A DNA stretch of 37,147 bases from Spirosoma oryzae (GCF_003002825.1 NZ_PVTE01000039.1:1-37147), one strand, 5' to 3'. Shown: positions 8,957-17,931, numbered from the stretch's first letter. Made by a program: numbers and translations. Notes: generated by a model not told the origin, from the sequence alone.

Positions 8957-9760
8957 ATGATTACGAACGAACAGGCAGCCGACACGGCGCTGCTGACACC
9001 CACACCATCCGTTTTTTCGCTGGAAGGCAAGCGCGCGCTCATCACCGGCGGGGGCAGCGGCATCGGCTTCGACATCGCCCGGTGCATGACCCTGGCCGGG
9101 GCCGACGTCATCGTGACGGGTCGCCGGGAACAACCCCTGATCGACGCGGTCGACGCGCTTGGTCCCAAGGCAAATTACATGGTCAACGACGTGACGGTGC
9201 GCGCCGAACTGGACCAGCTGGTCGATACCATCGAGCGTCAGTACGGTCCCATCGACATTCTGGTCAACAATGCGGGCATCAACATGAAAAAGCCCGCGCT
9301 GGAGGTCACCGACGAAGAATTTGACCGGGTTGTACACACCAACCTGAACGCCGTTTTTTCGCTGACACGCGCCTGCGCCACCCGCATGGTCGAACGAAAT
9401 AGCGGTGTCGTCATTATGATTTCGTCGATGGCGGCTTATTACGGTATCGACCGGGTCGCGGCCTACGGTGCGTCGAAGTCGGCGGTGGAAGGAATGGTCA
9501 AAATTCTGGCGTCGGAGTGGTCAGGTAAAGGCGTGCGGGTGAATGCCATTGCGCCCGGTTTCATCGAAACGGCCATGAGCAAAACGGCGATGGGTGGTGA
9601 TCCCGACCGCTTCGCCCGCGCCATGCGCCGGACGCCGATGGGTACGTTCGGGCAGCCGCAGGACATTGGCTGGGCGGCCGTTTTCCTGGCGTCGGAAGCC
9701 GCCCGCTACATCACCGGCGCATCGCTCCCCGTCGACGGCGGCAACTCGATTGGTTTTTAG
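8957..9760 (+). CDS. SDR-family oxidoreductase, possibly acting on a sugar acid
   Basis: A 267-aa classical short-chain dehydrogenase without a signal peptide, hence cytoplasmic. Visible motifs are the nucleotide-binding TGGGSGIG (residues 30-37), NNAG (104-107), ISS (155-157) and the catalytic Y170-x3-K174 in AAYGASKSA. The TGRR sequence after strand 2 (54-57) suggests NADP(H) preference. The closest style is the gluconate 5-dehydrogenase/glucose 1-dehydrogenase group; the exact substrate cannot be read. The start codon immediately follows the GH67 stop (TAGATGA), so translation is probably coupled. This points to metabolism of the glucuronic or methylglucuronic acid freed by GH67 and GH115, which is an inference from position. 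Confidence 0.9.
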   Translation: MITNEQAADTALLTPTPSVFSLEGKRALITGGGSGIGFDIARCMTLAGADVIVTGRREQPLIDAVDALGPKANYMVNDVTVRAELDQLVDTIERQYGPIDILVNNAGINMKKPALEVTDEEFDRVVHTNLNAVFSLTRACATRMVERNSGVVIMISSMAAYYGIDRVAAYGASKSAVEGMVKILASEWSGKGVRVNAIAPGFIETAMSKTAMGGDPDRFARAMRRTPMGTFGQPQDIGWAAVFLASEAARYITGASLPVDGGNSIGF

Positions 9761-9783
9761 TATCTTTTGTCACTTTTACGATC

Positions 9784-9829
9784 CAGTGTTTTTGTTATCC
9801 CGACGCCAATAAGGACAACAAAAACACTG
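9784..9829. terminator. Hairpin after the SDR gene
   Basis: The 17-nt arms at 9784-9800 and 9813-9829 pair with a single mismatch around a 12-nt loop, 24 bp after the SDR stop codon. The T-rich left arm and A-rich right arm fit a terminator, but no T-run follows on the plus strand. Termination is therefore inferred from position only. Confidence 0.5.
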
Positions 9830-9855
9830 ACTATCTCCTACGAAGAAACTACCAT

Positions 9856-9912
9856 ATGCCCCAAAATAAAGAGGATTTTTCACCATTCAAAATCCTCTTT
9901 ATTTTGGGGCAT
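9856..9912. terminator. Perfect 24-bp inverted repeat, probable bidirectional terminator
   Basis: The left arm (9856-9879) and right arm (9889-9912) are exact reverse complements around a 9-nt loop. The stem core is AGAGGATTTT/AAAATCCTCT, and the descending arm carries TTTATTTT, resembling Bacteroidota intrinsic terminators. It separates the SDR gene from the AT-rich gene at 9957. Alternatives are a mobile-element remnant or a regulator site. Confidence 0.6.
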
Positions 9913-9956
9913 AAATAAGCAAACCAAAACGAATATTGTTAATTTATACCCCACAA

Positions 9957-10472
9957 ATGAATACGATAGAAAACGCGTTAGAACTGGAATATTATCATGA
10001 TTATGCTGGGGCGATTTCAATGTATAAAAAAATTATAGGTAACATGCATCCGCCTGTCGATGCATTCATCAACTTGGCCTTCTTATACTGGTCGGTTGTT
10101 AACAACCGGCTATTTGACAGATCACTAAAGAAGGAGTGTGGGGTACCCGCCGAGTTGCTTCCAGCGAGTGATAAAATGTATGAGTTTATAATTAATATGG
10201 GATTACAAGAGCATCCCCAAAACATTGAACTAGCTTTTTGGAAGCTCTACTTTTCTGAAATTTCGTATGGAAAAGATGTCATAGAAGCTGATTATATATC
10301 TTTACTAACCCATTATCATAATGACAGTCTAGTCCCTTATTTGGTTTTAGCTGCTTACGATAAAACCAAATACAGAAATGAATTATATCTTCTTAGAGAA
10401 GAATGTTCAATTCATCCCACAGCCAAAAACTTATATATAAAGGCGGTTATTGAAGGTATGCCTAATTTGTAA
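9957..10472 (+). CDS. AT-rich orphan gene, cytosolic helical protein of unknown function
   Basis: A 171-aa protein that I do not recognise. The ATG at 9957 (MNTIENALELEYYHDYAGAI) is preferred over a TTG at 9936. It has no signal peptide or membrane segment. It appears all-helical, and the opening (YYHDYAGAISMYKKIIG) resembles a TPR/Sel1-type helix pair. The later part contains many Leu, Tyr and Asn residues. Its DNA is strikingly AT-rich, with codons such as TTA, ATA and AAT unlike the neighbouring CAZyme genes. That points to recent horizontal acquisition. It is preceded by two hairpins and is not obviously part of the xylan operon. A role as an immunity-like or other small accessory protein is possible, but nothing proves it. 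Confidence 0.7.
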   Translation: MNTIENALELEYYHDYAGAISMYKKIIGNMHPPVDAFINLAFLYWSVVNNRLFDRSLKKECGVPAELLPASDKMYEFIINMGLQEHPQNIELAFWKLYFSEISYGKDVIEADYISLLTHYHNDSLVPYLVLAAYDKTKYRNELYLLREECSIHPTAKNLYIKAVIEGMPNL

Positions 10473-10600
10473 GTTAGAACCATCAAAATCAATCTCCCCT
10501 TCCATTATAACAAAAAAAAGCATTAAAAATACCCTCTGTTTAATAGAACAATTCTGTATTGATCAATTTCCAACAACATAGTCACAGTCAAAACCCACGC

Positions 10601-11653
10601 ATGAAACGCATTCGTATTTCGCTGGCGCTAGCCGCAATCAGCTGCCTTTCGCTATCATTGTTCGCCCAGACCAACAACGGCAAAAACCCCATTTCACAGC
10701 CGCTGGTATCGCACATCTACACCGCTGACCCATCGGCCCACGTCTTCAACGGCAAAATCTACATCTACCCCTCGCACGACATCGACGCGAAAGACGTGAA
10801 GGAAGATGACGACGGTGGCCACTTCGCCATGCGCGACTATCACGTGCTATCGATGGACAAAATCGGTGGCCCGGTGAAAGACAATGGCGTGGCGCTCGAC
10901 ATCAAGGACATTCCCTGGGCGGGGCGACAACTCTGGGCACCCGATGCGGCTTACAAAAACGGAACGTACTACCTGTACTTCCCCGTCAAGGACAAGCAGG
11001 ACGTATTTCGCCTTGGCGTCGCAACCAGCAAAAGCCCGGTTGGTCCGTTCAAGGCGGAGCCGCAGCCGATGAAAGGCACCTACAGCATCGACCCCTGCGT
11101 TTTTCAGGATACCGATGGCAAAGCCTACATCTACTTTGGCGGCATCTGGGGTGGTCAGTTGCAGCGCTGGGACAACAATCAGTACGACGCGAAAGGGGCA
11201 CTGAAAAAGCCCGATGAGGTGGCGTATCTGCCCCGCGTAGCCCGGCTGAGCAACGACATGAAGGAACTGGCCGAGCCGGTAAAAGCCATTCAGTTACTAG
11301 ATGAAAACGGTAAGCTCTTCACCGAAAAAGATAACGACAAACGCTTTTTCGAAGGGTCCTGGCTACACAAATACAAGGGTAAATACTACCTGTCGTACTC
11401 GACCGGTGACACGCACAACCTGTGCTACGCCATCGGCGATAGTCCGTACGGTCCGTTCACCTACAAGGGCGTGCTGCTGAAACCGGTGATGGGCTGGACG
11501 AACCACCATTCGATCATCGAGAAAGACGGCAAGTGGTACCTGTTTTACCACGACACGCAACTGTCGGGCAAGACGCACCTGCGTAACGTAAAAGTCACCG
11601 AACTGACCTACAACCCCGACGGCACGATCAAAACCATCGACGCGTACAAGTAA
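10601..11653 (+). CDS. GH43 family glycosidase (xylosidase/arabinofuranosidase type)
   Basis: A 350-aa exported five-bladed beta-propeller hydrolase. The signal peptide is residues 1-22 (LSLSLFAQ). The three GH43 acidic residues are visible: Asp43 in TADPSAHVF (base), Asp164 in YSIDPCVFQD (pKa modulator) and Glu251 in RFFEGSWLHKY (acid). The active-site histidine region NHHSIIEKDGKWYLFYHD is also intact. The single-domain length fits GH43 enzymes acting on xylo- or arabinoxylo-oligosaccharides. I cannot tell beta-xylosidase from arabinofuranosidase by eye. The start at 10601 is chosen because the signal peptide begins there. A family B repeat begins right after the stop, before the CE20-like gene. 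Confidence 0.92.
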   Translation: MKRIRISLALAAISCLSLSLFAQTNNGKNPISQPLVSHIYTADPSAHVFNGKIYIYPSHDIDAKDVKEDDDGGHFAMRDYHVLSMDKIGGPVKDNGVALDIKDIPWAGRQLWAPDAAYKNGTYYLYFPVKDKQDVFRLGVATSKSPVGPFKAEPQPMKGTYSIDPCVFQDTDGKAYIYFGGIWGGQLQRWDNNQYDAKGALKKPDEVAYLPRVARLSNDMKELAEPVKAIQLLDENGKLFTEKDNDKRFFEGSWLHKYKGKYYLSYSTGDTHNLCYAIGDSPYGPFTYKGVLLKPVMGWTNHHSIIEKDGKWYLFYHDTQLSGKTHLRNVKVTELTYNPDGTIKTIDAYK

Positions 11654-11810
11654 ATTTTTTGGACAGGATTACAGGATTGACAGGATCAGCCGCTGCGTAT
11701 TTTCTGCGATTATATTGTTCAGCACGTCTGGCAAATCCCGTCAATCCGCCCGGCGACCACGCGGTGGTCGCCACCGTGGCGCGGCCCGGCTGTAATCCTG
11801 TCTAAAATCC
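11654..11810. repeat. Family B palindromic repeat immediately after the GH43 stop
   Basis: GACAGGATTACAG at 11662-11674 is the reverse complement of 11790-11802. The right side includes ATCCGCCCGGCG and CGGCCCGGCTGTAATCCT, which also occur in the 28651-28777 element. Here they are separated by about 27 nt that contain a perfect hairpin (11752-11760 with 11764-11772). The element starts one base after the stop codon. Confidence 0.75.
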
Positions 11811-11829
11811 CCACAACCCCTCTTTCCCC

Positions 11830-13770
11830 ATGAGACAGTTCGTCTGGATTTGTCTGTTCGCGCTCGTCAACCTGACGGCACAGGCTCAATTGCGCGTACC
11901 CAGCCTGATTAGCGACGGTATGGTGTTGCAGCGCGACACGCCCCTGACCATCTGGGGCTGGGCCACTCCCGGCGAAAAAATTACGGTGCAACTGAACCGG
12001 AAAGCTTACAAAACCACGACCGACGCGAGCGGCAAATGGCAGGTCAAACTACCGGCGATGAAAGCAGGTGGGCCGTTCACGATGGACATCGCTGGTAACA
12101 CGCAGCTTAGTGTCAAAGACATCCTGATCGGCGATGTCTGGTTTTGCAGCGGGCAGAGCAATATGGTGCATCAGCTGAACATCCACGACGTCACGTACGC
12201 TAACGAAATCGCGACGGCGAACGACCCGCAGATCCGGCAGTTCTGGGTACCGACGCTCACCAGCCTGCAAGGTCCGCAGCAAGACGTACCCAACGGACAG
12301 TGGAAAAAAGCGGTCGGTCAGGACGTCCGGCCGTTCTCGGCGGTGGCTTATTTCTTCGCAAAGAAAATTCACCAGCAGTACCACATACCGGTGGGCATCA
12401 TCAACGCCAGCGTCGGTGGCACACCCATCGAAGCCTGGATCAGCGAAAGTGGGCTGAAGACGTTTTCGGCACTCGAAGCAACGGTTGCCAAAAATAAAGA
12501 CACCAGCTACGTCAACGGCCTGGCGCGTCGGCAATCAACCATGCCCCGCCCCGCTCCACCCGTCGATCTGGGTATGACGGGCGCGACGAAGTGGTATGAT
12601 CCGACTTACGTGCCGAAAGGCTGGCGGCCGATCAACGTACCGGGCTACTGGGAAGATCAGGGCGTAAAAGACCTCAACGGCATTGTCTGGTACCGGCGCG
12701 AAATCGACGTACCAGCGGCAATGGTTGGTAAACCCGCGACGGTGTTTCTGGGCCGGATCGTCGATGCCGATGAGCTGTACGTCAATGGCAAATCGGTAGG
12801 CCGAACGACGTATATGTACCCCCAGCGCCGGTACAAGCTACCGGCCGACGTACTGAAAGCCGGGAAGAACGTGCTTGTGGTGCGGGTCACCAACAACGGC
12901 GGCAAAGGCGGTTTCGTCCCCGATAAGCCGTACAGTCTCTTCGCCGGTGCCGATACGGTCGATCTGAAAGGAACCTGGCAGTACAAAGTTGGTGTAGCCT
13001 TTCGGCCCGTCGAAGGCAGTGGATTCGCGGGCGGCAATCCAGCCGGGGGAATCAGCGCGCAGAACCAGCCGACGGCCCTGTACAACGCGATGGTAGCGCC
13101 CGAAATCAGGTACGCCATCAAAGGGTTTTGCTGGTATCAGGGCGAAAGCAACGCCGGAAAACCCGCCGAATACGCCCAACTCCTGCCCGCGCTGATTGCC
13201 GACTGGCGCAGCAAATGGCAACAGGGTACATTGCCTTTCCTGTACGTTCAGCTACCCGGCTTCATGGACTACAGCTACCAGCCGTCGGAAAGTGGGTGGG
13301 CGGTGCTCCGCGAATCGCAGCTTAGCGCGCTGTCGGTGCCGAATACGGCGATGGCCGTTGCCATCGACCTGGGCGAGTGGAACGACATTCACCCCGACAA
13401 CAAAAAGGACGTCGGCGAACGACTGGCACTGGCCGCGCTGAAAACAGCTTATCACGAAAACATCGTTGCGTCGGGACCGCTCTACCAATCAGCAAAAGTC
13501 GACGGCAACAAAATCGTGCTCAGCTTTACCGACGTCGGTAGTGGCCTGGCAACCCGCGACAGGGAAGCGCCCGGTGACTTTGCCATTGCGGGAGCCGACA
13601 AGAAATTCGTCTGGGCCAACGCCCGAATCGAGGGCAACACCGTAGTCGTATCAAGTGATGATGTCCCGAACCCGCAGTTCGTCCGCTACGCCTGGGCCGA
13701 CAACCCGGCCAACGCCAATTTGATCAATAAAGAAGGCTTACCGGCATCACCATTCCGCACGGATCAGTGA
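11830..13770 (+). CDS. SGNH acetylesterase with inserted jelly-roll (sialate O-acetylesterase/CE20-like)
   Basis: A 646-aa exported esterase, probably deacetylating xylan or xyloglucan oligosaccharides. The signal peptide is residues 1-20 (LTAQAQ). Residues about 21-95 form a beta-sandwich start (VPSLISDGMVLQRD). The SGNH block I is WFCSGQSNM with Ser110. Later blocks are GIINASVGGTPIEAWIS and FCWYQGESNAG, and the catalytic Asp-His region is NDIHPDNK. Between them, about residues 240-370, is a GH2-type sugar-binding jelly-roll (GYWEDQG, VWYRREIDVPA, DELYVNGKSVG). This architecture matches SASA/DUF303 proteins and the CE20 enzymes described in xyloglucan and xylan loci. Database names often say sialate O-acetylesterase, but the neighbourhood argues for plant glycan substrates. 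Confidence 0.9.
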   Translation: MRQFVWICLFALVNLTAQAQLRVPSLISDGMVLQRDTPLTIWGWATPGEKITVQLNRKAYKTTTDASGKWQVKLPAMKAGGPFTMDIAGNTQLSVKDILIGDVWFCSGQSNMVHQLNIHDVTYANEIATANDPQIRQFWVPTLTSLQGPQQDVPNGQWKKAVGQDVRPFSAVAYFFAKKIHQQYHIPVGIINASVGGTPIEAWISESGLKTFSALEATVAKNKDTSYVNGLARRQSTMPRPAPPVDLGMTGATKWYDPTYVPKGWRPINVPGYWEDQGVKDLNGIVWYRREIDVPAAMVGKPATVFLGRIVDADELYVNGKSVGRTTYMYPQRRYKLPADVLKAGKNVLVVRVTNNGGKGGFVPDKPYSLFAGADTVDLKGTWQYKVGVAFRPVEGSGFAGGNPAGGISAQNQPTALYNAMVAPEIRYAIKGFCWYQGESNAGKPAEYAQLLPALIADWRSKWQQGTLPFLYVQLPGFMDYSYQPSESGWAVLRESQLSALSVPNTAMAVAIDLGEWNDIHPDNKKDVGERLALAALKTAYHENIVASGPLYQSAKVDGNKIVLSFTDVGSGLATRDREAPGDFAIAGADKKFVWANARIEGNTVVVSSDDVPNPQFVRYAWADNPANANLINKEGLPASPFRTDQ

Positions 13771-13776
13771 TCGAAC

Positions 13777-13831
13777 CGGTTACGATAGTGGCCCGGTCAG
13801 CTTTGTTGACCAGGCCACTATCCTGTAACCG
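13777..13831. terminator. Long imperfect hairpin between the esterase and DUF1275 genes
   Basis: The left arm 13777-13799 pairs with 13807-13831 around a 7-nt loop, with one mismatch and a 2-nt bulge. It begins 6 bp after the esterase stop and ends 3 bp before the DUF1275 start codon. There is no T-run. It could terminate the upstream transcript or fold over the translation start of the next gene. Confidence 0.5.
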
Positions 13832-13834
13832 TAT

Positions 13835-14569
13835 ATGTTCAGACATCAGGGAAAGACCCGAACGTTACGCCATAACAAGAAGATTGCTTCGCTGCTTTCG
13901 TTCGTAGCCGGCACGGTAAACATCATTGGTTTTCTGTCGGTACAGCGGCTGACAACGAACGTAACCGGTCATTTCGCTTTCTTTATCGACGACGTATTCA
14001 AGCTTCAGTTTGCCCGAAGCCTTGTCTATTTCTTCTACATCGCGTCGTTCTTTCTGGGTTCATTTGCGGTGAGTCTGTCCATCGAAGCCCTGTCCCGGCG
14101 AAACGAGCGATTCGTGTACAGCATTCCGACGCTGACCGAGAGTTTTATTTTGTCGGTCGTTGCCCTTACCGGACCGGCCCTCATCGCCCTGAACCCCGAC
14201 CTGGTTGCCTGCATGCTACTGTTCGCCATGGGCCTGCAAAACGCGCTGGTGACCCGCATTTCAGGCGCGATGGTCCGCACGACGCACCTGACCGGCCTGT
14301 TTACCGACCTTGGTATCGAGTTGGCTCAACTGTGGTTTCACCCGCAAACCGGGCAGCAAACGAAACTGGTGGCAACCATCCGGCTTCGTATACGCATCAT
14401 CGCTTACTTTTTTGCGGGTGGCATCGTAGGCGGCATCGGTTATAGCTACGGCTCGATCCATGCCCTGCTGATACCGGCAATTCTACTGCTCGCGGGCCTG
14501 GTTTACGACAACGCGAAAGTCAGACTGGCGATCTGGAAGCGCCGGCAAAACCGGATGAAGAACGCGTAA
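13835..14569 (+). CDS. YoaK/DUF1275 family membrane protein
   Basis: A 244-aa inner-membrane protein. Family hallmarks are AGTVNIIGFLSV near residue 25, TNVTGHFAFF (41-50), and MGLQNALVTRISGAMVRTTH with HLTG after it (132-154). About six hydrophobic segments are visible (roughly 18-36, 62-85, 103-120, 124-140, 186-205, 209-224), with a basic C-terminal tail. The family's transport or other function is not established. It is monocistronic in appearance, starts beside a hairpin and is convergent with the MbnP-C gene, only 30 bp away. No link to xylan use is evident. Confidence 0.9.
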   Translation: MFRHQGKTRTLRHNKKIASLLSFVAGTVNIIGFLSVQRLTTNVTGHFAFFIDDVFKLQFARSLVYFFYIASFFLGSFAVSLSIEALSRRNERFVYSIPTLTESFILSVVALTGPALIALNPDLVACMLLFAMGLQNALVTRISGAMVRTTHLTGLFTDLGIELAQLWFHPQTGQQTKLVATIRLRIRIIAYFFAGGIVGGIGYSYGSIHALLIPAILLLAGLVYDNAKVRLAIWKRRQNRMKNA

Positions 14570-14599
14570 CGACGCCCGTGCGCCCCCCTGCCAGCACGC

Positions 14600-15397
14600 T
14601 CAGCGATCAGCAAAGTCGACACCCGTCAGCCGAAACATCCGCGCATAATTATCCGCAACGCCAGCCGACGAGGCAGCAATCATGATGAGGGGCGATTGGG
14701 CAATACGAAGCGTACTGGGTCCGTCGAACACCTTTTGCAGATCAGCTTCGATATGCACGCGGGGAACACGACCCTCTGTAACCTGAATCGGAATGCTGCC
14801 GGTCGTCAGCGTAACGGTGCGCAGGTTGTTCAGCGTCCGGCTCTGGTAGCCGCCAAACAGACCGATGTGGTACATGAACCGATCATCACCAGCCGATGCC
14901 GGTACCTGCGGGGAGTTGCCTTCCAACTTGAAATGGATATACCCGCTGTTCCAGTCCCAGTACATCCCGCCCGTGTGCCCCCCCGCAGGGTCCAGCACGC
15001 CGGTGCGCCTGTCGACACTCGCCGTATTGCGCAGACTGTCGACCCCCAGCAGGTAGGATACGCCGGAATACGTACCGGCGGGCAGGTTGTGCAGCCGGAT
15101 CACCTGCGTGGCTGGGTCAGACGCCCGAATCAGGAAGTAACTGCTGTCCTGCGGAACGACGTAATCGGGGCCGTCGGTACGCTTCAGCCGGATATTCGTC
15201 ACATAGTAATTGAGCGTACTGACGGTGAACGTCTCACCACCCCCGTTCCGGTACGAGGTACTACCCAACACCAGCGGTTTTGCACCGACCACGTGTTCGA
15301 ACGCTAACTGCAATTCGCCCCGCTCGACGGCCACCGGCTGATCGCGCATACAGGCCAGAACAAGTAAACTCAGGGTACTCCAGAGCAACAGTCTCAT
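14600..15397 (-). CDS. MbnP-like lipoprotein C
   Basis: A 265-aa predicted lipoprotein (lipobox LVLA-C16) of the MbnP family. These are periplasmic or surface beta-proteins partnered by diheme MbnH enzymes; in characterised members copper binding depends on conversion of a tryptophan to kynurenine. Family features are LQLAFEHVVGAKPLVLG, FTVSTLNYYVTNIRL, the SYFLIRA segment, GVSYLLGVDS, and GMYWDWNSGYIHFKLEG with Trp147 and Trp149. It closes the minus-strand cluster, 96 bp after the TonB-dependent receptor, and is the third paralog in the window. Family membership is recognised from motifs; the copper role is transferred from the family. Confidence 0.85.
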   Translation of the reverse strand: MRLLLWSTLSLLVLACMRDQPVAVERGELQLAFEHVVGAKPLVLGSTSYRNGGGETFTVSTLNYYVTNIRLKRTDGPDYVVPQDSSYFLIRASDPATQVIRLHNLPAGTYSGVSYLLGVDSLRNTASVDRRTGVLDPAGGHTGGMYWDWNSGYIHFKLEGNSPQVPASAGDDRFMYHIGLFGGYQSRTLNNLRTVTLTTGSIPIQVTEGRVPRVHIEADLQKVFDGPSTLRIAQSPLIMIAASSAGVADNYARMFRLTGVDFADR

Positions 15398-15493
15398 AAC
15401 GGATAAGGGTTTATTGGGTAAATTTTACAGTCGCACACGCCACCCGATTCGGCCTACTTACCGGGTTCATCATAAACACAATGTCTCCGGGCG

Positions 15494-17815
15494 CTAGAAC
15501 TTGCCGGTTAGGGTCGCGCCCAGCATGCGGGGCAGCCCCATCATGTAACTACCGTAGCCAAACGCCATATACCGCACGTCGCCCAGGTTACGTACCCAGA
15601 ACGCCAGATCGTATCGGTTGCTGGTCACCCCGGCCCGGACATTGACCATCCCATACCCCGGCTGTTGGTAGGCATTGACAAAATCCAGCTGGTATTCGCC
15701 GATGTAGCGAAATTCCCCCCGGACAAAAGCGCTGGCGTGTTGAGCCGAATGGGCGAAAGGCACCCCATACTGAACCGCCAGCATCGACTGTAGAGCCGGA
15801 TTGTTGATCGCCTGGTTGCCTTTGTAATCTTTGACCGCATTGGTGGCCGCATCGAACAGATCTAATTTTTTGTACACGCTGTGTGAGGTGCTGGCCGTCC
15901 AGTCGATCTGCAAATTCCTGACCGGCAGGGCTGATACCTCCAGTTCCAGACCGTAGTTATTCATGTCGCCCACGTTCAGCGTGGCGTAGTTTACACCGTC
16001 ACGGGAAGTAGATACCTGCTGGTCTTTCTGTTGGAAATAAAACAGGGTCAGATTCAGTTTAAGCCGATTGCTGAGGAGGGTGTTTTTACTACCCAGCTCA
16101 TAGTTATCTGATTTTTCGGGGTCGTAGATGGGATTAGCGGAATTACCGAAATTAAAGCCACCGACTCGGAATCCTTTAGCGTACGACCCATATACCAGCG
16201 AATTATCGGTTAGCTTGTAACTCAGGATAAGCTTGGGCGTAAAGGCAGTGAACGTCTTTTTTGAGGTGCTGTCCGGCGACAGCAGCGTTACGACGCCATT
16301 CTTGTCGAGCAACGAGTTTTGCGTCAACGCCCGGTGTTCGAGATCATACCGAGTCCCAACCGTCACGTCGAGGGCGGGCGTGATGGCATACGCAGCCTGC
16401 CCAAAGAAGGCCACCCCATACCCGCTTCGTTTCCCGTTGCTGATGGAAGCATAGGGCGCGTTCGGATCGAATTGGGCATAATCGGCATCATAATACGTCG
16501 TGCTGCCATTTCTTACTTTCTCACTGAACAAAAAGGAACCGGCCGTCCATTTCCATCGCCCGGCATTGGCCGGCGACGAAACGCGTAGTTCCTGCGTCAG
16601 TTCGTTTTGCCGGGTAAACGTCGTAAAGCTGATTAGCTGGGCGGGACTGAAATCAAAGTCGAACCGCCCCGGTAGCCAGATGTGGTAATTGACCAAAGCC
16701 GTAATCGACGTAAAATTGATCCGACGACCGAAATGTTTGACGGCGACCGACGTGTTGATGTTGGTGCGCCGTTCGGTATTATCCCAGTTACCAAAAACCG
16801 TGTACGGGTTGGCGCGGGCCGCGCTGTCGGTAGCCGCCCATGGATAGGCTCCCTTGTCGGTATTGTTCTCGTAGCGGGTGTTCCAGTCGATTGTCCACTT
16901 ATCCGATACCAGGTATTTCAGGCTCACGTTGCCACTATACGCGTGGTGTTGGTCAAGATAGGTGGTCTCCGGTGTCGGGTTTGAATAAACAGCCCCCCGG
17001 TTGTTTGACTGAAAACCGGCATTGACAAACAACCTGTTATTGATAAGCGGGGTATTGACGCCCACGCTGTATCGTTGCTGCCCGTAGTTACCCAGATCGA
17101 CTTCAGCGAAGGCACTGGTTTTGTTAGTCGGTCGTTTGGTAATCACGTTGAGCACGCCACTATAGGCATTGCGACCGTAGAGTGTCCCCTGCGGTCCCCG
17201 TAGAATTTCGATTCGTTCGATATTGTTGAACTGAAAAGGAGCTGAGAAATAATCGAACTGATAGACCCCATCCACGTAGGTAGCCACGGACTGATCATTT
17301 GAAAACCCCATTGCCCCCCGAATATTCAAAAAATTGGACCCTGTACTATTCCCATGTTCCACGATAAACGTACTGGGAGCCAGGGCCGTGAGGTCGCTAA
17401 TCGTCCAAACCCGGTAATCGTTCAGTTGTTTGGCGTTTAGGGAGGTAACCGCCAGGGGAGTGTTTTGCAGCCTCTCTTCGGTTTTATCGGCCGTGACGAC
17501 TACTTCACTCAGCGCATTGGCGTTATCGGCCAGCGTAATCGTCACCGCCTGTGATGACCCCGTTACGGTCAGCCGTTGGATTTTGGTCGCGTACCCAATG
17601 GCGCTGATCTGCAGTTGGTAGTTTCCCTTACCCAGATTCAGTAAAAAGTTTCCGGCTCTGTCGGCCGTCGTTCCGTTTGCGCTGTTTAGTACCGAAATGT
17701 TGGCAAAGCCGATGACCTCACCCGAACCGGATCTAACCGTGCCGTTTATTGTTTGCGCGAAACCGCCCATTGCCCACAGGCAGAGCAGCAGCAGCATACT
17801 ATTCTTAAGTAGCAT
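15494..17815 (-). CDS. TonB-dependent outer-membrane receptor
   Basis: A 773-aa receptor, taking the start at 17815 where the signal peptide begins (MLLKNSMLLLLCLWAMGGFA); the upstream in-frame start adds 24 unlikely residues. Domains in order are a carboxypeptidase-regulatory-like domain (about 21-100, INGTVRSG to GYATKIQRL), the plug (about 105-230, with LNIRG, VATYVDGVY and IERIEILRGPQGTLYGRNA), and a 22-strand barrel ending in ATLTGKF. The plug resembles siderophore-type receptors, not SusC, and no SusD gene is adjacent. It lies between the PfpI-YHS and MbnP-C genes, so uptake of a metal complex, perhaps copper or heme, is the best contextual guess. No substrate can be read. Confidence 0.93.
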   Translation of the reverse strand: MLLKNSMLLLLCLWAMGGFAQTINGTVRSGSGEVIGFANISVLNSANGTTADRAGNFLLNLGKGNYQLQISAIGYATKIQRLTVTGSSQAVTITLADNANALSEVVVTADKTEERLQNTPLAVTSLNAKQLNDYRVWTISDLTALAPSTFIVEHGNSTGSNFLNIRGAMGFSNDQSVATYVDGVYQFDYFSAPFQFNNIERIEILRGPQGTLYGRNAYSGVLNVITKRPTNKTSAFAEVDLGNYGQQRYSVGVNTPLINNRLFVNAGFQSNNRGAVYSNPTPETTYLDQHHAYSGNVSLKYLVSDKWTIDWNTRYENNTDKGAYPWAATDSAARANPYTVFGNWDNTERRTNINTSVAVKHFGRRINFTSITALVNYHIWLPGRFDFDFSPAQLISFTTFTRQNELTQELRVSSPANAGRWKWTAGSFLFSEKVRNGSTTYYDADYAQFDPNAPYASISNGKRSGYGVAFFGQAAYAITPALDVTVGTRYDLEHRALTQNSLLDKNGVVTLLSPDSTSKKTFTAFTPKLILSYKLTDNSLVYGSYAKGFRVGGFNFGNSANPIYDPEKSDNYELGSKNTLLSNRLKLNLTLFYFQQKDQQVSTSRDGVNYATLNVGDMNNYGLELEVSALPVRNLQIDWTASTSHSVYKKLDLFDAATNAVKDYKGNQAINNPALQSMLAVQYGVPFAHSAQHASAFVRGEFRYIGEYQLDFVNAYQQPGYGMVNVRAGVTSNRYDLAFWVRNLGDVRYMAFGYGSYMMGLPRMLGATLTGKF

Positions 17816-17931
17816 TGTCTTGCTTGATAGAAAACTGTTAGGACTGTAGCTCACGACTTTGCGACCGGTACGTCCTGCTGTTATCAACGTGATGCCTAAA
17901 CGGCAGCAGGACCAATGGGATTGAGCGGTGT

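Noticed and set aside
13835..14569. DUF1275 gene as part of the xylan operon
   Set aside because: A hairpin separates it from the esterase gene and the family has no known carbohydrate role, so I treat it as independent.
15494..17815. TonB receptor as a SusC for xylan oligosaccharides
   Set aside because: No SusD gene is adjacent, the plug resembles siderophore-type receptors, and it sits among diheme and MbnP-like genes.
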